DNA from: an uncultured Clostridia bacterium
GTDB lineage: Bacteria; Bacillota; Clostridia; Lutisporales; Lutisporaceae
Direction of reading: 5' to 3'
Assembly: GCA_937976095.1 (NCBI GenBank)
Contig: CALJSV010000009.1
Location: 1-41,136 of the forward strand
Length of the DNA: 41,136 bases
The position numbers and the translations under genes are program-made. Below the pieces are notes generated by a model. It searched no databases. It was not told the DNA's origin and was given only the letters and a program-made list of their open reading frames with translations. Each line of letters begins with the position of its first letter. The stretch's first letter is position 1. Shown one piece after another: positions 32,944-41,136 of this stretch.

Positions 32944-34284
32944 ATGGCAACTATTCTGATTAAAAACGGAATCGTAGTTACCATGAATCCAGAAAGGCAA
33001 ATCTTTAAAGGAGATGTCTACATCGATAATGATCGCATCATGGAAGTAGCTCCTGATATGGGGGATATCAGAGCTGACAAAATAATCGATGCAGAGGGCA
33101 AGGCAGTCATACCGGGGCTGATTCAAACCCATATACATCTTACACAAACCTTACTGAGAGGACAAGCGGACGACCTAGAGCTTCTGGACTGGCTCAAAAA
33201 AAGAGTATGGCCACTGGAAGGCTCACATACAGGCGAGTCGAACTACTACTCCGCAAAGCTGGGAATAGCAGAGCTTTTAAAGGGTGGAACAACAGCACTG
33301 ATAGATATGGAAACAGTGCACCACACAGATGAAGCGATAAATGCTATTTATGAGTCAGGCATTAGAGCCATAACAGGCAAATGTATGATGGACTACAGCA
33401 GCGATGTTCCCGCTGGTCTTATGGAAAAGAAGGATGACTCAATAAAAAAGAGCGTAGAGCTTCTTAAGAAGTGGCATATGAAGGATGGCGGAAGAATAAG
33501 ATATGCATTTACACCGCGATTTGTAGTATCCTGTACAGAAGAGCTTTTAGTAGAAGTAAGAGACCTGGCCAAGGAATATGATGTTATGGTTCATACTCAT
33601 GCGTCAGAAAACCGGGGCGAAATAGAATTCGTAGAGCAGGATAGAGGCATGAGGAACATAAAGTATCTGCAAAAGATAGGTCTTACAGGCCCAAATCTGA
33701 TACTGGCTCACTGCATCTGGCTTGATGATGAAGAAATGAAGATACTAGCGGATTCAGGCACAAAGATATCCCACTGCCCAAGCTCGAACATGAAGCTTGC
33801 GTCAGGGATAGCTAAAATTCCTGAGCTTCTGGAATTGGGAGCTTATGTGTCTATCGGTGCTGACGGTGCACCGTGCAACAATAATTTAGATATGTTCAGA
33901 GAAATGCGAAATGCAGCAATGATACAAAAGGTAAGACTTCTAAGCCCGACAGTTATGCCTGCTGAGAAGGTCTTTGAGCTTGCAACCCTTGGGGGAGCAA
34001 GAGCTATGGGACTTGAGGATGAAATAGGCAGCTTAGAGAAGGGCAAGAAGGCAGATATAGCAATAGTCAACCTTGATAACATATATTCAACTCCAACTGC
34101 AGAAGTAGACATAATGTCGCAGCTTGTATATGCGGTAGGAGCACAGGATGTAACGACAACTATAGTAAACGGAAAGATTCTTATGGAGGATCGTAAGCTG
34201 ACTACTCTTGACGAAAGAGAAATAAAGGACAGCTGCAATAGACTCATAAAAAGTCAAATAATAAGAAGTGGAATAGTACTATAA
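32944..34284 (+). CDS. Guanine-deaminase-like amidohydrolase (TrzA/SsnA group)
   Basis: 446-aa aminohydrolase, single metal type. Motifs: THIHLTQTLLRGQADD, FTPRFVVSCTEELL (guanine-deaminase-like PRF), HTHASEN, LAHCIWLDDEEM and SIGADGAPCNNNLDMF. The PRF-xx-SC segment favours guanine deaminase or an 8-oxoguanine/SsnA-type enzyme over S-adenosylhomocysteine/MTA deaminases, which share the TLLRG pattern. It would turn guanine into xanthine for entry into the ring-opening route. GGGGGTGG before ATG 32944. A 4-aminoimidazole deaminase role cannot be excluded. Confidence 0.82.
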   Translation: MATILIKNGIVVTMNPERQIFKGDVYIDNDRIMEVAPDMGDIRADKIIDAEGKAVIPGLIQTHIHLTQTLLRGQADDLELLDWLKKRVWPLEGSHTGESNYYSAKLGIAELLKGGTTALIDMETVHHTDEAINAIYESGIRAITGKCMMDYSSDVPAGLMEKKDDSIKKSVELLKKWHMKDGGRIRYAFTPRFVVSCTEELLVEVRDLAKEYDVMVHTHASENRGEIEFVEQDRGMRNIKYLQKIGLTGPNLILAHCIWLDDEEMKILADSGTKISHCPSSNMKLASGIAKIPELLELGAYVSIGADGAPCNNNLDMFREMRNAAMIQKVRLLSPTVMPAEKVFELATLGGARAMGLEDEIGSLEKGKKADIAIVNLDNIYSTPTAEVDIMSQLVYAVGAQDVTTTIVNGKILMEDRKLTTLDEREIKDSCNRLIKSQIIRSGIVL

Positions 34285-34305
34285 GCTTACACTGAACCAA
34301 CACAT

Positions 34306-34330
34306 AAACCAGCCTTCGGGCTGGTTTTGT
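34306..34330 (+). terminator. UUCG-loop terminator before the xanthine dehydrogenase genes
   Basis: AAACCAGCC-TTCG-GGCTGGTTT (34306-34327), then TGT. It could lower read-through into xdhB, which starts 20 bases later. Confidence 0.7.
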
Positions 34331-34346
34331 AAAAAGGGGGATAAAA

Positions 34347-35201
34347 ATGAATATCAAGGTTTATACACCTGATGTACTTGATGAGGCTGTAAACTTCCTG
34401 CAGCAGGATGGCGGTCACATAATTGCCGGTGGAACTGACCTTATAATAGAGCTTCGAAAGGAAAAGCTAAAGCCAGAGTTTCTTGTAGATTTGACCTTTG
34501 TTAATGAGCTGAGAGGAATTTTGGTTTCGGATGAAACAATCGAAATAGGAGCTATGACAACCTTTGAAGACCTTATAAACAGTGAGTATATTAAGGCAGA
34601 GCTGCCTTCACTTTGGGAATGTGCCATCAATATGGGAGCCTGTCAAATACAAAACAGAGCAACCATAGGTGGAAACATATGCAATGCAGCAGCCGCAGCT
34701 GACAGTATTCCGGTCTTTATGGCACTTGAGGCAGAATGCATAATAGCAGGAGCCGACGGCATAAGGAAAATGTCCATTGACAGCTTTATACTGGGCACAG
34801 GCAAAAACAGCCTGCAAAAGGGTGAGCTTTTAAAGGCAGTTGCTTTTAAAAGGCCTCAGAAGTCAGAGATAAACAGCTTTGCAAAGCTGGGAAAAAGAAA
34901 CGCCCTTGCAATATCAACCATAGCATGTGCAGTAAGAGTGAAGGTAGATAATAGAATAATCACCGAGGCATTTGTAAGCACTGGAAGCTTAGGCAGCAAG
35001 GCTGGCAGAGAGCTGGGAGTAGAAGTCTACTTGATGGGCAAAAGCATAACTGACCTTAACATAGATGAGGCTGCTGAGGTATTATCAGCAGAGGTTGAAG
35101 AAAGATTGAAGTCAAGGGCTTCAATAGCATATAAGAAGCATGCAGTAAAGGGTGTCTTTAAGGAAGCAATTGAAAAGTGCATTAAAAGAGCCAATCAGTA
35201 A
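34347..35201 (+). CDS. xdhB: Xanthine dehydrogenase/purine hydroxylase, FAD subunit
   Basis: 284 aa, CO-dehydrogenase flavoprotein family. FAD contacts: HIIAGGTDLIIELR near residue 24 and NRATIGGNICNAAAAADSIP near residue 109, plus the C-terminal cluster-interacting domain. Start ATG 34347 with GGGGG upstream. Forms a heterotrimer with the iron-sulfur (35219) and molybdenum (35716) subunits and passes electrons to the electron acceptor. Likely hydroxylates hypoxanthine to xanthine or works in reverse on urate; direction is not readable. Confidence 0.94.
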   Translation: MNIKVYTPDVLDEAVNFLQQDGGHIIAGGTDLIIELRKEKLKPEFLVDLTFVNELRGILVSDETIEIGAMTTFEDLINSEYIKAELPSLWECAINMGACQIQNRATIGGNICNAAAAADSIPVFMALEAECIIAGADGIRKMSIDSFILGTGKNSLQKGELLKAVAFKRPQKSEINSFAKLGKRNALAISTIACAVRVKVDNRIITEAFVSTGSLGSKAGRELGVEVYLMGKSITDLNIDEAAEVLSAEVEERLKSRASIAYKKHAVKGVFKEAIEKCIKRANQ

Positions 35202-35218
35202 GAAAAGTAAAGGATGTG

Positions 35219-35716
35219 ATGCATGTGGAAGCACTAAAAGAAAAAATAAGCTTTAAGCTAAATGGCAAAGAAATAGAGGTAGAAGCAGACCCAAGCATGA
35301 GACTCATAGATTTTCTAAGAGAGGTGCTTGGTCTTACAGGTACCAAGGAAGGCTGCGGTGAGGGTGAATGCGGGGCATGCACAGTCATAATAGACGGCTC
35401 AACAGCCAATTCCTGCCTTGTACTAACCTCTCAAATAAAAGGTAAAGAGCTATATACTATAGAAGGACTTCAAAAGGGCGAAGAGCTTCACCCGATACAA
35501 CAGGCCTTCATTGATGCAGGAGCTGTACAATGCGGCTTTTGTACCCCAGGCATGGTGCTTTCTGCCAAGGTGCTTTTAGATAAGCAGCCTGAGCCGGCTG
35601 AAGGCGACATTAAAAGGGCGATTTCAGGAAACCTATGCAGATGCACAGGCTACAAAAAGATAGAAACAGCTATAAAGATGGCATCAGACTATATGAAAAA
35701 GGATGGTGCTGAATAA
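35219..35716 (+). CDS. xdhC: Xanthine dehydrogenase/purine hydroxylase, 2x[2Fe-2S] subunit
   Basis: 165 aa. N-terminal plant-ferredoxin-type cluster GCGEGECGAC plus the downstream Cys of ANSC, and the C-terminal helical cluster CGFCTPG ... CRCTG. All eight cysteines are present. The start is uncertain among GTG 35216, ATG 35219 and GTG 35225; RBS AAAGGA is at 35209. The stop overlaps the ATG of the molybdenum subunit (TAATG), so translation is coupled. The name follows the E. coli xdhABC scheme. Confidence 0.95.
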   Translation: MHVEALKEKISFKLNGKEIEVEADPSMRLIDFLREVLGLTGTKEGCGEGECGACTVIIDGSTANSCLVLTSQIKGKELYTIEGLQKGEELHPIQQAFIDAGAVQCGFCTPGMVLSAKVLLDKQPEPAEGDIKRAISGNLCRCTGYKKIETAIKMASDYMKKDGAE

Positions 35717-37977
35717 TGGAACAGCTCAAGGTTGTAGGAAAAAGCGAGCTAAGAGTAGATGCGAAGGATAAAGTTTCCGGCAAGGCTATTTATCCCGCTG
35801 ACATCTACATGGAAAATATGGTCTACGGCTACACTGTAAGGTCAACAATGCCCCACGCAGAAATAGCAGTTGATAAAAAGGCTGCCGAGGCTTATCCGGG
35901 TGTTTTAGCTGTATTTACAGCAGAGGATGTAACCGGACTAAACCACCATGGAGTAGTCTTTAAGGATCATGAGGTTTTTTGCAGTAAAAAGGTCAGAAGA
36001 ATAGGAGAGCCTATTGCATTTGTAGTAGCAGAAACAATGACAGCAGCAAAGGCAGCAGCAAAGCTTGTAAATGTAGAATATAAAGAGCTGCCTGCAGTTT
36101 TTGATCCAATAGAGGCCATGAAGGAAGACGCACCAAAGATACATGGTGACAGTAACATCTTATATCACTACAAGCTGAGAAAGGGAAGCATGGACGAAGC
36201 CTTTTCTAAATGTGCTGTAGTAGTTGAAAGTACCTATGAGACATCAATGGTAGATCATGCGTTTTTGCAGCCTGAGGCTGGTGTTGCCTATGTAGAGGAG
36301 GATGGGACAATAACTCTTGTAGTAGCAACACAATACCCGCACTATGACAGAGAAGAGGTAGCGGAAGCATTGGGCTTGCCTCATGACAGGATAAAGATTT
36401 TGACAGCTGCTGTTGGCGGTGCCTTTGGTGGTAGAGAGGATGTAACAGTTCAAATACATCTTACTCTTGCAGCAATGAAGTTGAATAGACCAATAAAGAC
36501 CATATACACAAGGGAAGAGTCCTTCGAAGCACATTCAAAGAGACATCCAATGAAAATGAAATACAAAACAGGTGCCCTTGCGGATGGAACTCTATATGCC
36601 ATGGAAGCTGAAATAGTAGGAGACTCAGGAGCACACGCATCCTGGGCTCTAAATGTACTTAGAAAGGCCGGCGTACACGCCACAGGCCCATATACAATAC
36701 CAAATGTTAAGGTTGACAGCTATGCAGTATACACTAACAACCCCTTTACGGGAGCAATGAGAGGCTTTGGAGCTGGACAGGTTCCTATGGCCTATGAGCA
36801 GCAGATAGATGAAATAGCCAAAAGGCTCAATATGAGTCCCATAGAAATAAGACTAAAGAATTGCTTTAAGGTAGGCTCAGAAACAGCAACAGGACAGGTG
36901 CTCGAAGAATCAGTTCCATTGACAGAGACAATCCTTAAGGCAGCTGAAGCTATGAATTTTGAAGCAAAGGATCAGTCAAGCAGCAGAAAGAAAAAAGGAA
37001 AGGGAATAGCCTCTATATTCTACGGAACAGGCTATGGCAATGGATTCCCTGATGTATCAAATGCTCGGGCTGAGCTTAAGGCTGATGGCAGGATATACGT
37101 TTATGCCGGAGCAACAGAGGTGGGACAAGGAGCAAAGACAGCTCTAAGCCAAATAGCAGCTGAGGCAGTAGGGGTTCAGCTTGATGCCATAGTATTCATA
37201 AATGAGGATACAAGTAAGACTCCTGACTCAGGAACAGCAGCTGCAAGCAGACAGACCTACAACACAGGCAACGGAATAAAAATAGCCTGTGAGCAGCTAA
37301 GACTGGAGATGCTCGAGCTGGCTAAGGAAGTACTGAAGCTTAATACAACTGTAGGATTAAGAATAAATAACGGAATAGTGGAAGTAAAGAGTCTTCCCGG
37401 AAGGAACATTTCACTGGAAGCTCTATATGCTGAAGCAGCAAAGAGAGGCAAGAACCTGAAAATTGATAGAACCTTCGTTGCACACAGTGTCAGAATGGAT
37501 GATGAGACAGGGCAGGGAGCACCTTACTGGCCTTATACCTTTGCAGCCTTTGGAGTAGAAGTAGAGGTTGATACAGATACAGGCAAAGTGGATGTGCTTA
37601 ATGCAGTATGTGCTCAAGACGTAGGTAAAGCAGTAAATCCAATGCTTATAGAGGGTCAGATAGAAGGCGGCTTTGCAATGGGTATGAGCTGGACGCTTTA
37701 CGAGGATCTTGGACTCCAGCAAGGAAAAATCAAAAACAACAACTTTTCAAATTATATAATACCAACCTCCTTGGATATGCCTGAAATAAAGAATATTATA
37801 GTAGAAGCTCCCGAATCAACAGCACCCTTTGGAGCGAAGGGCATAGGAGAGCCAGTAATGATACCTGCAATGCCGGCAATACTTAATGCTATAAACGATG
37901 CTGTAGGTATAAGAATAACTAAGCTGCCAGCAAGCCCGCAAGAGATAGTGCGACTGCTTAAAGAAAAACAAGCTTAG
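35716..37977 (+). CDS. xdhA: Xanthine dehydrogenase/purine hydroxylase, molybdenum subunit
   Basis: 753 aa, catalytic subunit binding molybdopterin cytosine dinucleotide. Motifs: VGGAFGGRED, GAMRGFGAGQ, EVGQGAKTALSQIAAE, and the catalytic Glu in FGAKGIGEPVM. The segment AMRGFGAGQ, where many XDHs have FRGFGxPQ, is a variation that I associate with other purine/nicotinate hydroxylases, so substrate could be another purine. No XdhC-type maturation or Mo-cofactor gene is in this window. One-base overlap with the upstream subunit. Confidence 0.93.
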   Translation: MEQLKVVGKSELRVDAKDKVSGKAIYPADIYMENMVYGYTVRSTMPHAEIAVDKKAAEAYPGVLAVFTAEDVTGLNHHGVVFKDHEVFCSKKVRRIGEPIAFVVAETMTAAKAAAKLVNVEYKELPAVFDPIEAMKEDAPKIHGDSNILYHYKLRKGSMDEAFSKCAVVVESTYETSMVDHAFLQPEAGVAYVEEDGTITLVVATQYPHYDREEVAEALGLPHDRIKILTAAVGGAFGGREDVTVQIHLTLAAMKLNRPIKTIYTREESFEAHSKRHPMKMKYKTGALADGTLYAMEAEIVGDSGAHASWALNVLRKAGVHATGPYTIPNVKVDSYAVYTNNPFTGAMRGFGAGQVPMAYEQQIDEIAKRLNMSPIEIRLKNCFKVGSETATGQVLEESVPLTETILKAAEAMNFEAKDQSSSRKKKGKGIASIFYGTGYGNGFPDVSNARAELKADGRIYVYAGATEVGQGAKTALSQIAAEAVGVQLDAIVFINEDTSKTPDSGTAAASRQTYNTGNGIKIACEQLRLEMLELAKEVLKLNTTVGLRINNGIVEVKSLPGRNISLEALYAEAAKRGKNLKIDRTFVAHSVRMDDETGQGAPYWPYTFAAFGVEVEVDTDTGKVDVLNAVCAQDVGKAVNPMLIEGQIEGGFAMGMSWTLYEDLGLQQGKIKNNNFSNYIIPTSLDMPEIKNIIVEAPESTAPFGAKGIGEPVMIPAMPAILNAINDAVGIRITKLPASPQEIVRLLKEKQA

Positions 37978-37999
37978 AATCAAATAGGGAGATGATTTT

Positions 38000-39718
38000 G
38001 TGAGAGATATTATTATGGCGATGATAGATGTCGCTACGGGCAGGATGAAGGCCCAGCTGGTTTTTAAAAACGTAAACCTTGTAAACGTATTTACAGGAGA
38101 AATATATAAGACAGATGTGGCAGTACATGATGGTTATATAGCAGGTGTTGGGGAATATCATGGAGCAACAGAGCTTGACATGGAGGGCAAGTACCTCTGC
38201 CCCGGCTTTATAGACGGACACGTGCATATAGAGTCCTCTCTTGTTACACCTGGTGAATTTGCAAAGGCGGTAGTAGCCCGCGGAACTACAGCAGTTATTG
38301 CAGACCCGCATGAAATTGCCAATGTAAAGGGAATATCGGGAATAAAGTATATGATAGAGGGAGCGGAAAACATACCTCTGGATGTACATGTTATGCTCCC
38401 ATCCTGCGTACCGGCTACACCCTTTGAAAACGCAGGAAGTGTACTTAAGGCAGAGGACCTTCTAGAGCTTATTAACCATCCAAGAGTACTTGGACTTGGT
38501 GAGCTAATGGATTTTCCAAATATAATTGGCTGTGAAAAGTCGATAATAAATAAAATAGTTATGGCAAAAAATGTGCATAAGTACATGGACGGACACGCAC
38601 CGGGAATATCCGGCAAGGAGCTTAATGGCTATATCCTGCCGGGAGTAAGGACAGAGCATGAATGCTCAACAGCAGAGGAAGCAATGGAGAGACTGAGACT
38701 TGGCATGCACATTATGTTCAGAGAAGGCTCAGCTGCCCGCAACCTTGTAGACCTTATACCAGCGCTTAACGATAGCACCTTCAGTCGCTGCATGTTCTGT
38801 ACAGATGACAGGCATCCGGAAGATATACTGGTTTCAGGACATATTGATAACAACATCAGAGTAGCAATAAATAACGGCGTTGACCCTGTAAAGGCTATTC
38901 AGATGGCGACAATAAATGCCGCAAGATGCTACAACATAGAAAATGTAGGCGGAATAGCTCCGGGCTATAAGGCAAACATAGTTATACTAAATGATCTTCA
39001 AAACGTTGAGGTTTATCAAGTATACAAAAAAGGCAGACTGGTAGCTCAAGATGGCAAGGCTTTATTTGAAATAAAGAGCATCAATGACTCTAAGATGAGA
39101 AACTCAGTTAACTTTAAGCCCCTTGCCGATAAGTGCTTTGAGTTTAAGAGCCTAAGCGACAGTATGAGAGTTATAGGACTCCTGCCTCACTCGCTGGTCA
39201 CAAAGGATTTGAAGCTAAATGTAGTGCGAAAGGACGGAGGCTATTACACTGAAGACGGCGAACAGCTCTTAAAGCTTGCAGTCATAGAACGACATCACGC
39301 TACAGGCAACATCGGTCTGGCACTAGTAAAGGGAATGGGACTCAAAAACGGCTCAGTAGCTTCATCAGTAGCCCATGACTCACATAATATTGTGGTTATA
39401 GGCGACAACGATGAAGACATGAAGCTTGCAGTAGAGCACCTCCAGCAAATTGGTGGAGGTATAGCTATAGCAGCCCAGGGAGAGATAAAGGACTCACTGG
39501 CACTTCCAATAGCTGGACTTATGAGTGACAAATCCTTAGAAGAGGTACAGGATAAGCTTGAAGCAATGCTTAAGATTGCATATGGCATGGGAATTTCAAG
39601 GGACTATGATCCTTTTATGACCCTAGCGTTCCTGGCACTGCCTGTAATACCTGAGCTGAAGCTCACCGACCTTGGACTCTTTGATGTAGTGAACTTTAAG
39701 TTTGTAGAACAGAGATAA
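38000..39718 (+). CDS. ade: Adenine deaminase, canonical
   Basis: 572-aa amidohydrolase converting adenine to hypoxanthine and ammonia. Complete metal and active-site set: H74/H76 (DGHVHIESS), E168 (GLGELMDFP), H199 (MDGHAPG), H220 (TEHECST) and the TDDRHPEDI segment (D269/D270). Start GTG 38000 after GGGAGA. It matches the normal length of the family, in contrast to the divergent paralogue at 29526. It is the last gene of the purine run; together with xdh it channels adenine to xanthine. Confidence 0.96.
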   Translation: MRDIIMAMIDVATGRMKAQLVFKNVNLVNVFTGEIYKTDVAVHDGYIAGVGEYHGATELDMEGKYLCPGFIDGHVHIESSLVTPGEFAKAVVARGTTAVIADPHEIANVKGISGIKYMIEGAENIPLDVHVMLPSCVPATPFENAGSVLKAEDLLELINHPRVLGLGELMDFPNIIGCEKSIINKIVMAKNVHKYMDGHAPGISGKELNGYILPGVRTEHECSTAEEAMERLRLGMHIMFREGSAARNLVDLIPALNDSTFSRCMFCTDDRHPEDILVSGHIDNNIRVAINNGVDPVKAIQMATINAARCYNIENVGGIAPGYKANIVILNDLQNVEVYQVYKKGRLVAQDGKALFEIKSINDSKMRNSVNFKPLADKCFEFKSLSDSMRVIGLLPHSLVTKDLKLNVVRKDGGYYTEDGEQLLKLAVIERHHATGNIGLALVKGMGLKNGSVASSVAHDSHNIVVIGDNDEDMKLAVEHLQQIGGGIAIAAQGEIKDSLALPIAGLMSDKSLEEVQDKLEAMLKIAYGMGISRDYDPFMTLAFLALPVIPELKLTDLGLFDVVNFKFVEQR

Positions 39719-39726
39719 TATATATG

Positions 39727-39761
39727 AAAAAGGAGTAGGGAATTTATCCTTACTCCTTTTT
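39727..39761. terminator. Terminator after adenine deaminase
   Basis: AAAAAGGAGTAGGGA (39727-39741) with TCCTTACTCCTTTTT (39747-39761), one G-U pair. T-rich on both strands, so it may work in both directions and closes the operon. Confidence 0.9.
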
Positions 39762-39887
39762 GTTTGCAAAAAAGCTCGAAAAATGTCAGACGAATGTTTT
39801 TGTGTATAATAAAATTGAGTTAAATGTTAGCAGAAAATAGTGTATAATAATGTAAGCGATAGTGACTTGATGAAATGGGGGACTCAA

Positions 39888-40988
39888 ATGGCTATTTCTG
39901 TTTTTGCAAAGAATAACACTAATCTTGAATTAACTTTTGTATACGATGAGGAATATGTACAAAAAATCAAAACAATCAGGGGTAGACAGTGGGATCCTGC
40001 TAATAAAGTGTGGATAATCCCTAATACAGATGAGTCTATTAGTCAGCTTAAGAAGCTTTTTGGTGAGGAAAATATCAGGTTTAGTAAAGTATCAGAAAAA
40101 GAAGGTGAAACTGATGCTTTAAGGCATGACTGGGAAAAGCAACTGCTGGACATTATGAAGAGTAAGCTACTGCTTAAGGGCTACAGCTTTCGTACCAGAG
40201 ATGCCTACCTGGGGCATATATCAAGGTTTATTTCCTACTACAAAAAGCATCCAAATGAGTGTACAGAGCAGGAGGTGGATGAATACCTTGTTAATCTGCT
40301 TGAAACAAAGGGAGATTCTCATTCGTACGTAAACCAAGCTATAAGCGCAATAAAGTTCCTATATCGATTTGTGCTTTTTAGGGGAAATGTTGTTTTTAGA
40401 CTTTCAAGACCATGCAGAGAAGAGACTCTACCGGATATACTTAGCTGTGATGAGGTAATGAATATACTAAAAAGCGTAGACAATCTTAAGCATCGTGCAA
40501 TGCTATATCTTACATACTCGGCTGGCTTAAGGGTCGGTGAGCTTGTAAGGCTTAGAATATCTGATATAGACGGCAAGAGAAAGATGATACATATCATAAA
40601 AGGCAAGGGAAAGAAGGACAGATATACTCTTTTATCAGACACAGCACTAGAAGTATTAAGAGAATACGCGAAAAAATATCGTCCAACTGAGTGGCTGTTT
40701 GCAAGTCAAGATGGAAACGGACATATAACTGAACGAACAGCACAGAGAGTATTTGAAAATGCCAAAGTGAAGGCTGGGGTTAAAAAGGATGTATCAATTC
40801 ACACACTAAGGCATTCATTTGCAACACACCTTTTGGAAAATGGGATTGACTTAAGGTACATTCAGGAGCTTTTAGGACATGCGAGCAGTAAAACAACAGA
40901 GATATATACACATGTAACAGAGAAAAATTTGAAACAGATACAGAGCCCATTAGATAGGTTGATCAATATGACGGAGTTTAAAAAGTGA
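39888..40988 (+). CDS. Tyrosine recombinase with HARP-like N-terminal domain
   Basis: 366 aa from ATG 39888, with GGGGGA 5 bases upstream; the frame is open from 39840 without an RBS. Residues about 7-60 (YDEEYVQKIKTIRGRQWDP, then KVWIIP) resemble the HARP domain of SMARCAL1-type proteins. Next come a SAM-like core-binding domain (about 80-160) and the catalytic domain with Arg in AGLRVGELVRLR, Lys in GKGKKDR, HTLRHSFATHLLENG, ELLGHASSKTTEIYTHV with the nucleophilic Tyr. The C-terminal motifs are XerC/D- and IntI-like. No prophage genes adjoin it within the window, and a large inverted repeat follows immediately. Confidence 0.88.
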   Translation: MAISVFAKNNTNLELTFVYDEEYVQKIKTIRGRQWDPANKVWIIPNTDESISQLKKLFGEENIRFSKVSEKEGETDALRHDWEKQLLDIMKSKLLLKGYSFRTRDAYLGHISRFISYYKKHPNECTEQEVDEYLVNLLETKGDSHSYVNQAISAIKFLYRFVLFRGNVVFRLSRPCREETLPDILSCDEVMNILKSVDNLKHRAMLYLTYSAGLRVGELVRLRISDIDGKRKMIHIIKGKGKKDRYTLLSDTALEVLREYAKKYRPTEWLFASQDGNGHITERTAQRVFENAKVKAGVKKDVSIHTLRHSFATHLLENGIDLRYIQELLGHASSKTTEIYTHVTEKNLKQIQSPLDRLINMTEFKK

Positions 40989-40989
40989 T

Positions 40990-41007
40990 ATATCTATATA
41001 TAGATAT
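40990..41007. repeat. 18-base perfect palindrome after the recombinase
   Basis: ATATCTATATATAGATAT directly after the stop codon. It may be a terminator core, but no T-run follows. Confidence 0.6.
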
Positions 41008-41024
41008 GCATTCACGACACAACG

Positions 41025-41097
41025 TCGCAGATTACATATGAGGGGCTATATTCGTGACATTTGTGCACGAATATAGTAGTTATATGATACTCTGCGA
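41025..41097. repeat. Large imperfect inverted repeat downstream of the recombinase
   Basis: Outer arms TCGCAGA (41025-41031)/TCTGCGA (41091-41097), middle CATAT/ATATG, and a perfect inner stem CTATATTCGTG (41046-41056)/CACGAATATAG (41066-41076) with a 9-base loop. TACATATGAG occurs at 41033-41042 and again at 41113-41122, 80 bases apart, so the unit may repeat beyond the window edge. A recombination target or a structured cassette end is possible. Confidence 0.7.
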
Positions 41098-41136
41098 AAA
41101 CTATATCAACTATACATATGAGATTTAGATGTTTCA

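Noticed and set aside
32944-34284. MTA/S-adenosylhomocysteine deaminase
   Set aside because: Shares the TLLRG pattern, but the PRF-xx-SC segment and purine-base neighbours favour a guanine-deaminase-type enzyme; not fully excluded.
41025-41097. Integron attC site
   Set aside because: The fold is suggestive, but I could not find the RYYYAAC and GTTRRRY boxes in the right places and there is no cassette array in view; kept only as an inverted repeat.

Overview
The window is AT-rich DNA with strong AGGAGG-type ribosome binding sites, frequent GTG/TTG starts, a T-box leader, the hpt-ftsH and coaX-dusB-greA-lysS gene groups, a short archaeal-type AspRS and a sodium-pumping decarboxylase. Together these point to an anaerobic, probably amino-acid or purine-fermenting member of the Clostridia. 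The species cannot be fixed from the sequence alone. Apart from aspS and one cyclase-family gene, everything reads on the + strand.

Region 1 (1-2480): the 3' part of hpt, then ftsH. Region 2 (2560-10610): a hotdog thioesterase followed by a full set for converting succinyl-CoA to propionyl-CoA with sodium export: split B12 methylmalonyl-CoA mutase, its MeaB GTPase chaperone, methylmalonyl-CoA epimerase, and the four subunits of a biotin methylmalonyl-CoA decarboxylase. birA, the likely biotin ligase for the decarboxylase carrier, comes next. Region 3 (11.7-20.2 kb): coaX, dusB, a reverse-strand aspS with a T-box leader that carries two antiterminator/terminator modules in series, a three-gene group of uncertain function, then greA and lysS.

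Region 4 (20.2-39.8 kb) is the unusual part. It starts with an AraC-type response regulator whose phosphoacceptor position is Glu, and a reverse-strand cyclase-family hydrolase. A long run of + genes follows: a cyclic amidohydrolase, a cysteine amidohydrolase, UbiX, UbiD, three BMC-H shell proteins, one BMC-P (EutN/CcmL) vertex protein, two small low-complexity proteins that share a short repeated motif, a divergent adenine-deaminase paralogue, a purine permease, a guanine-deaminase-like enzyme, a three-subunit xanthine dehydrogenase/purine hydroxylase and a canonical adenine deaminase. There is no aldehyde dehydrogenase, alcohol dehydrogenase or PduL-type phosphotransacylase in the window.

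My reading (inference) is a bacterial microcompartment for anaerobic purine breakdown. Adenine and guanine would be imported and converted to xanthine by the outer enzymes. Xanthine would then be opened by the cyclic amidohydrolase, trimmed by the cysteine amidohydrolase, decarboxylated by prenyl-FMN-dependent UbiD (4-amino-5-imidazolecarboxylate to 4-aminoimidazole), and deaminated by an amidohydrolase. This is the classical purinolytic-clostridia route, whose early steps fit the enzyme types here. Region 5 (39.8 kb to end): a tyrosine recombinase with a HARP-like N-terminal domain, followed by a large imperfect inverted repeat. Several intergenic gaps across the window hold a shared CAGGGAN-type repeat.
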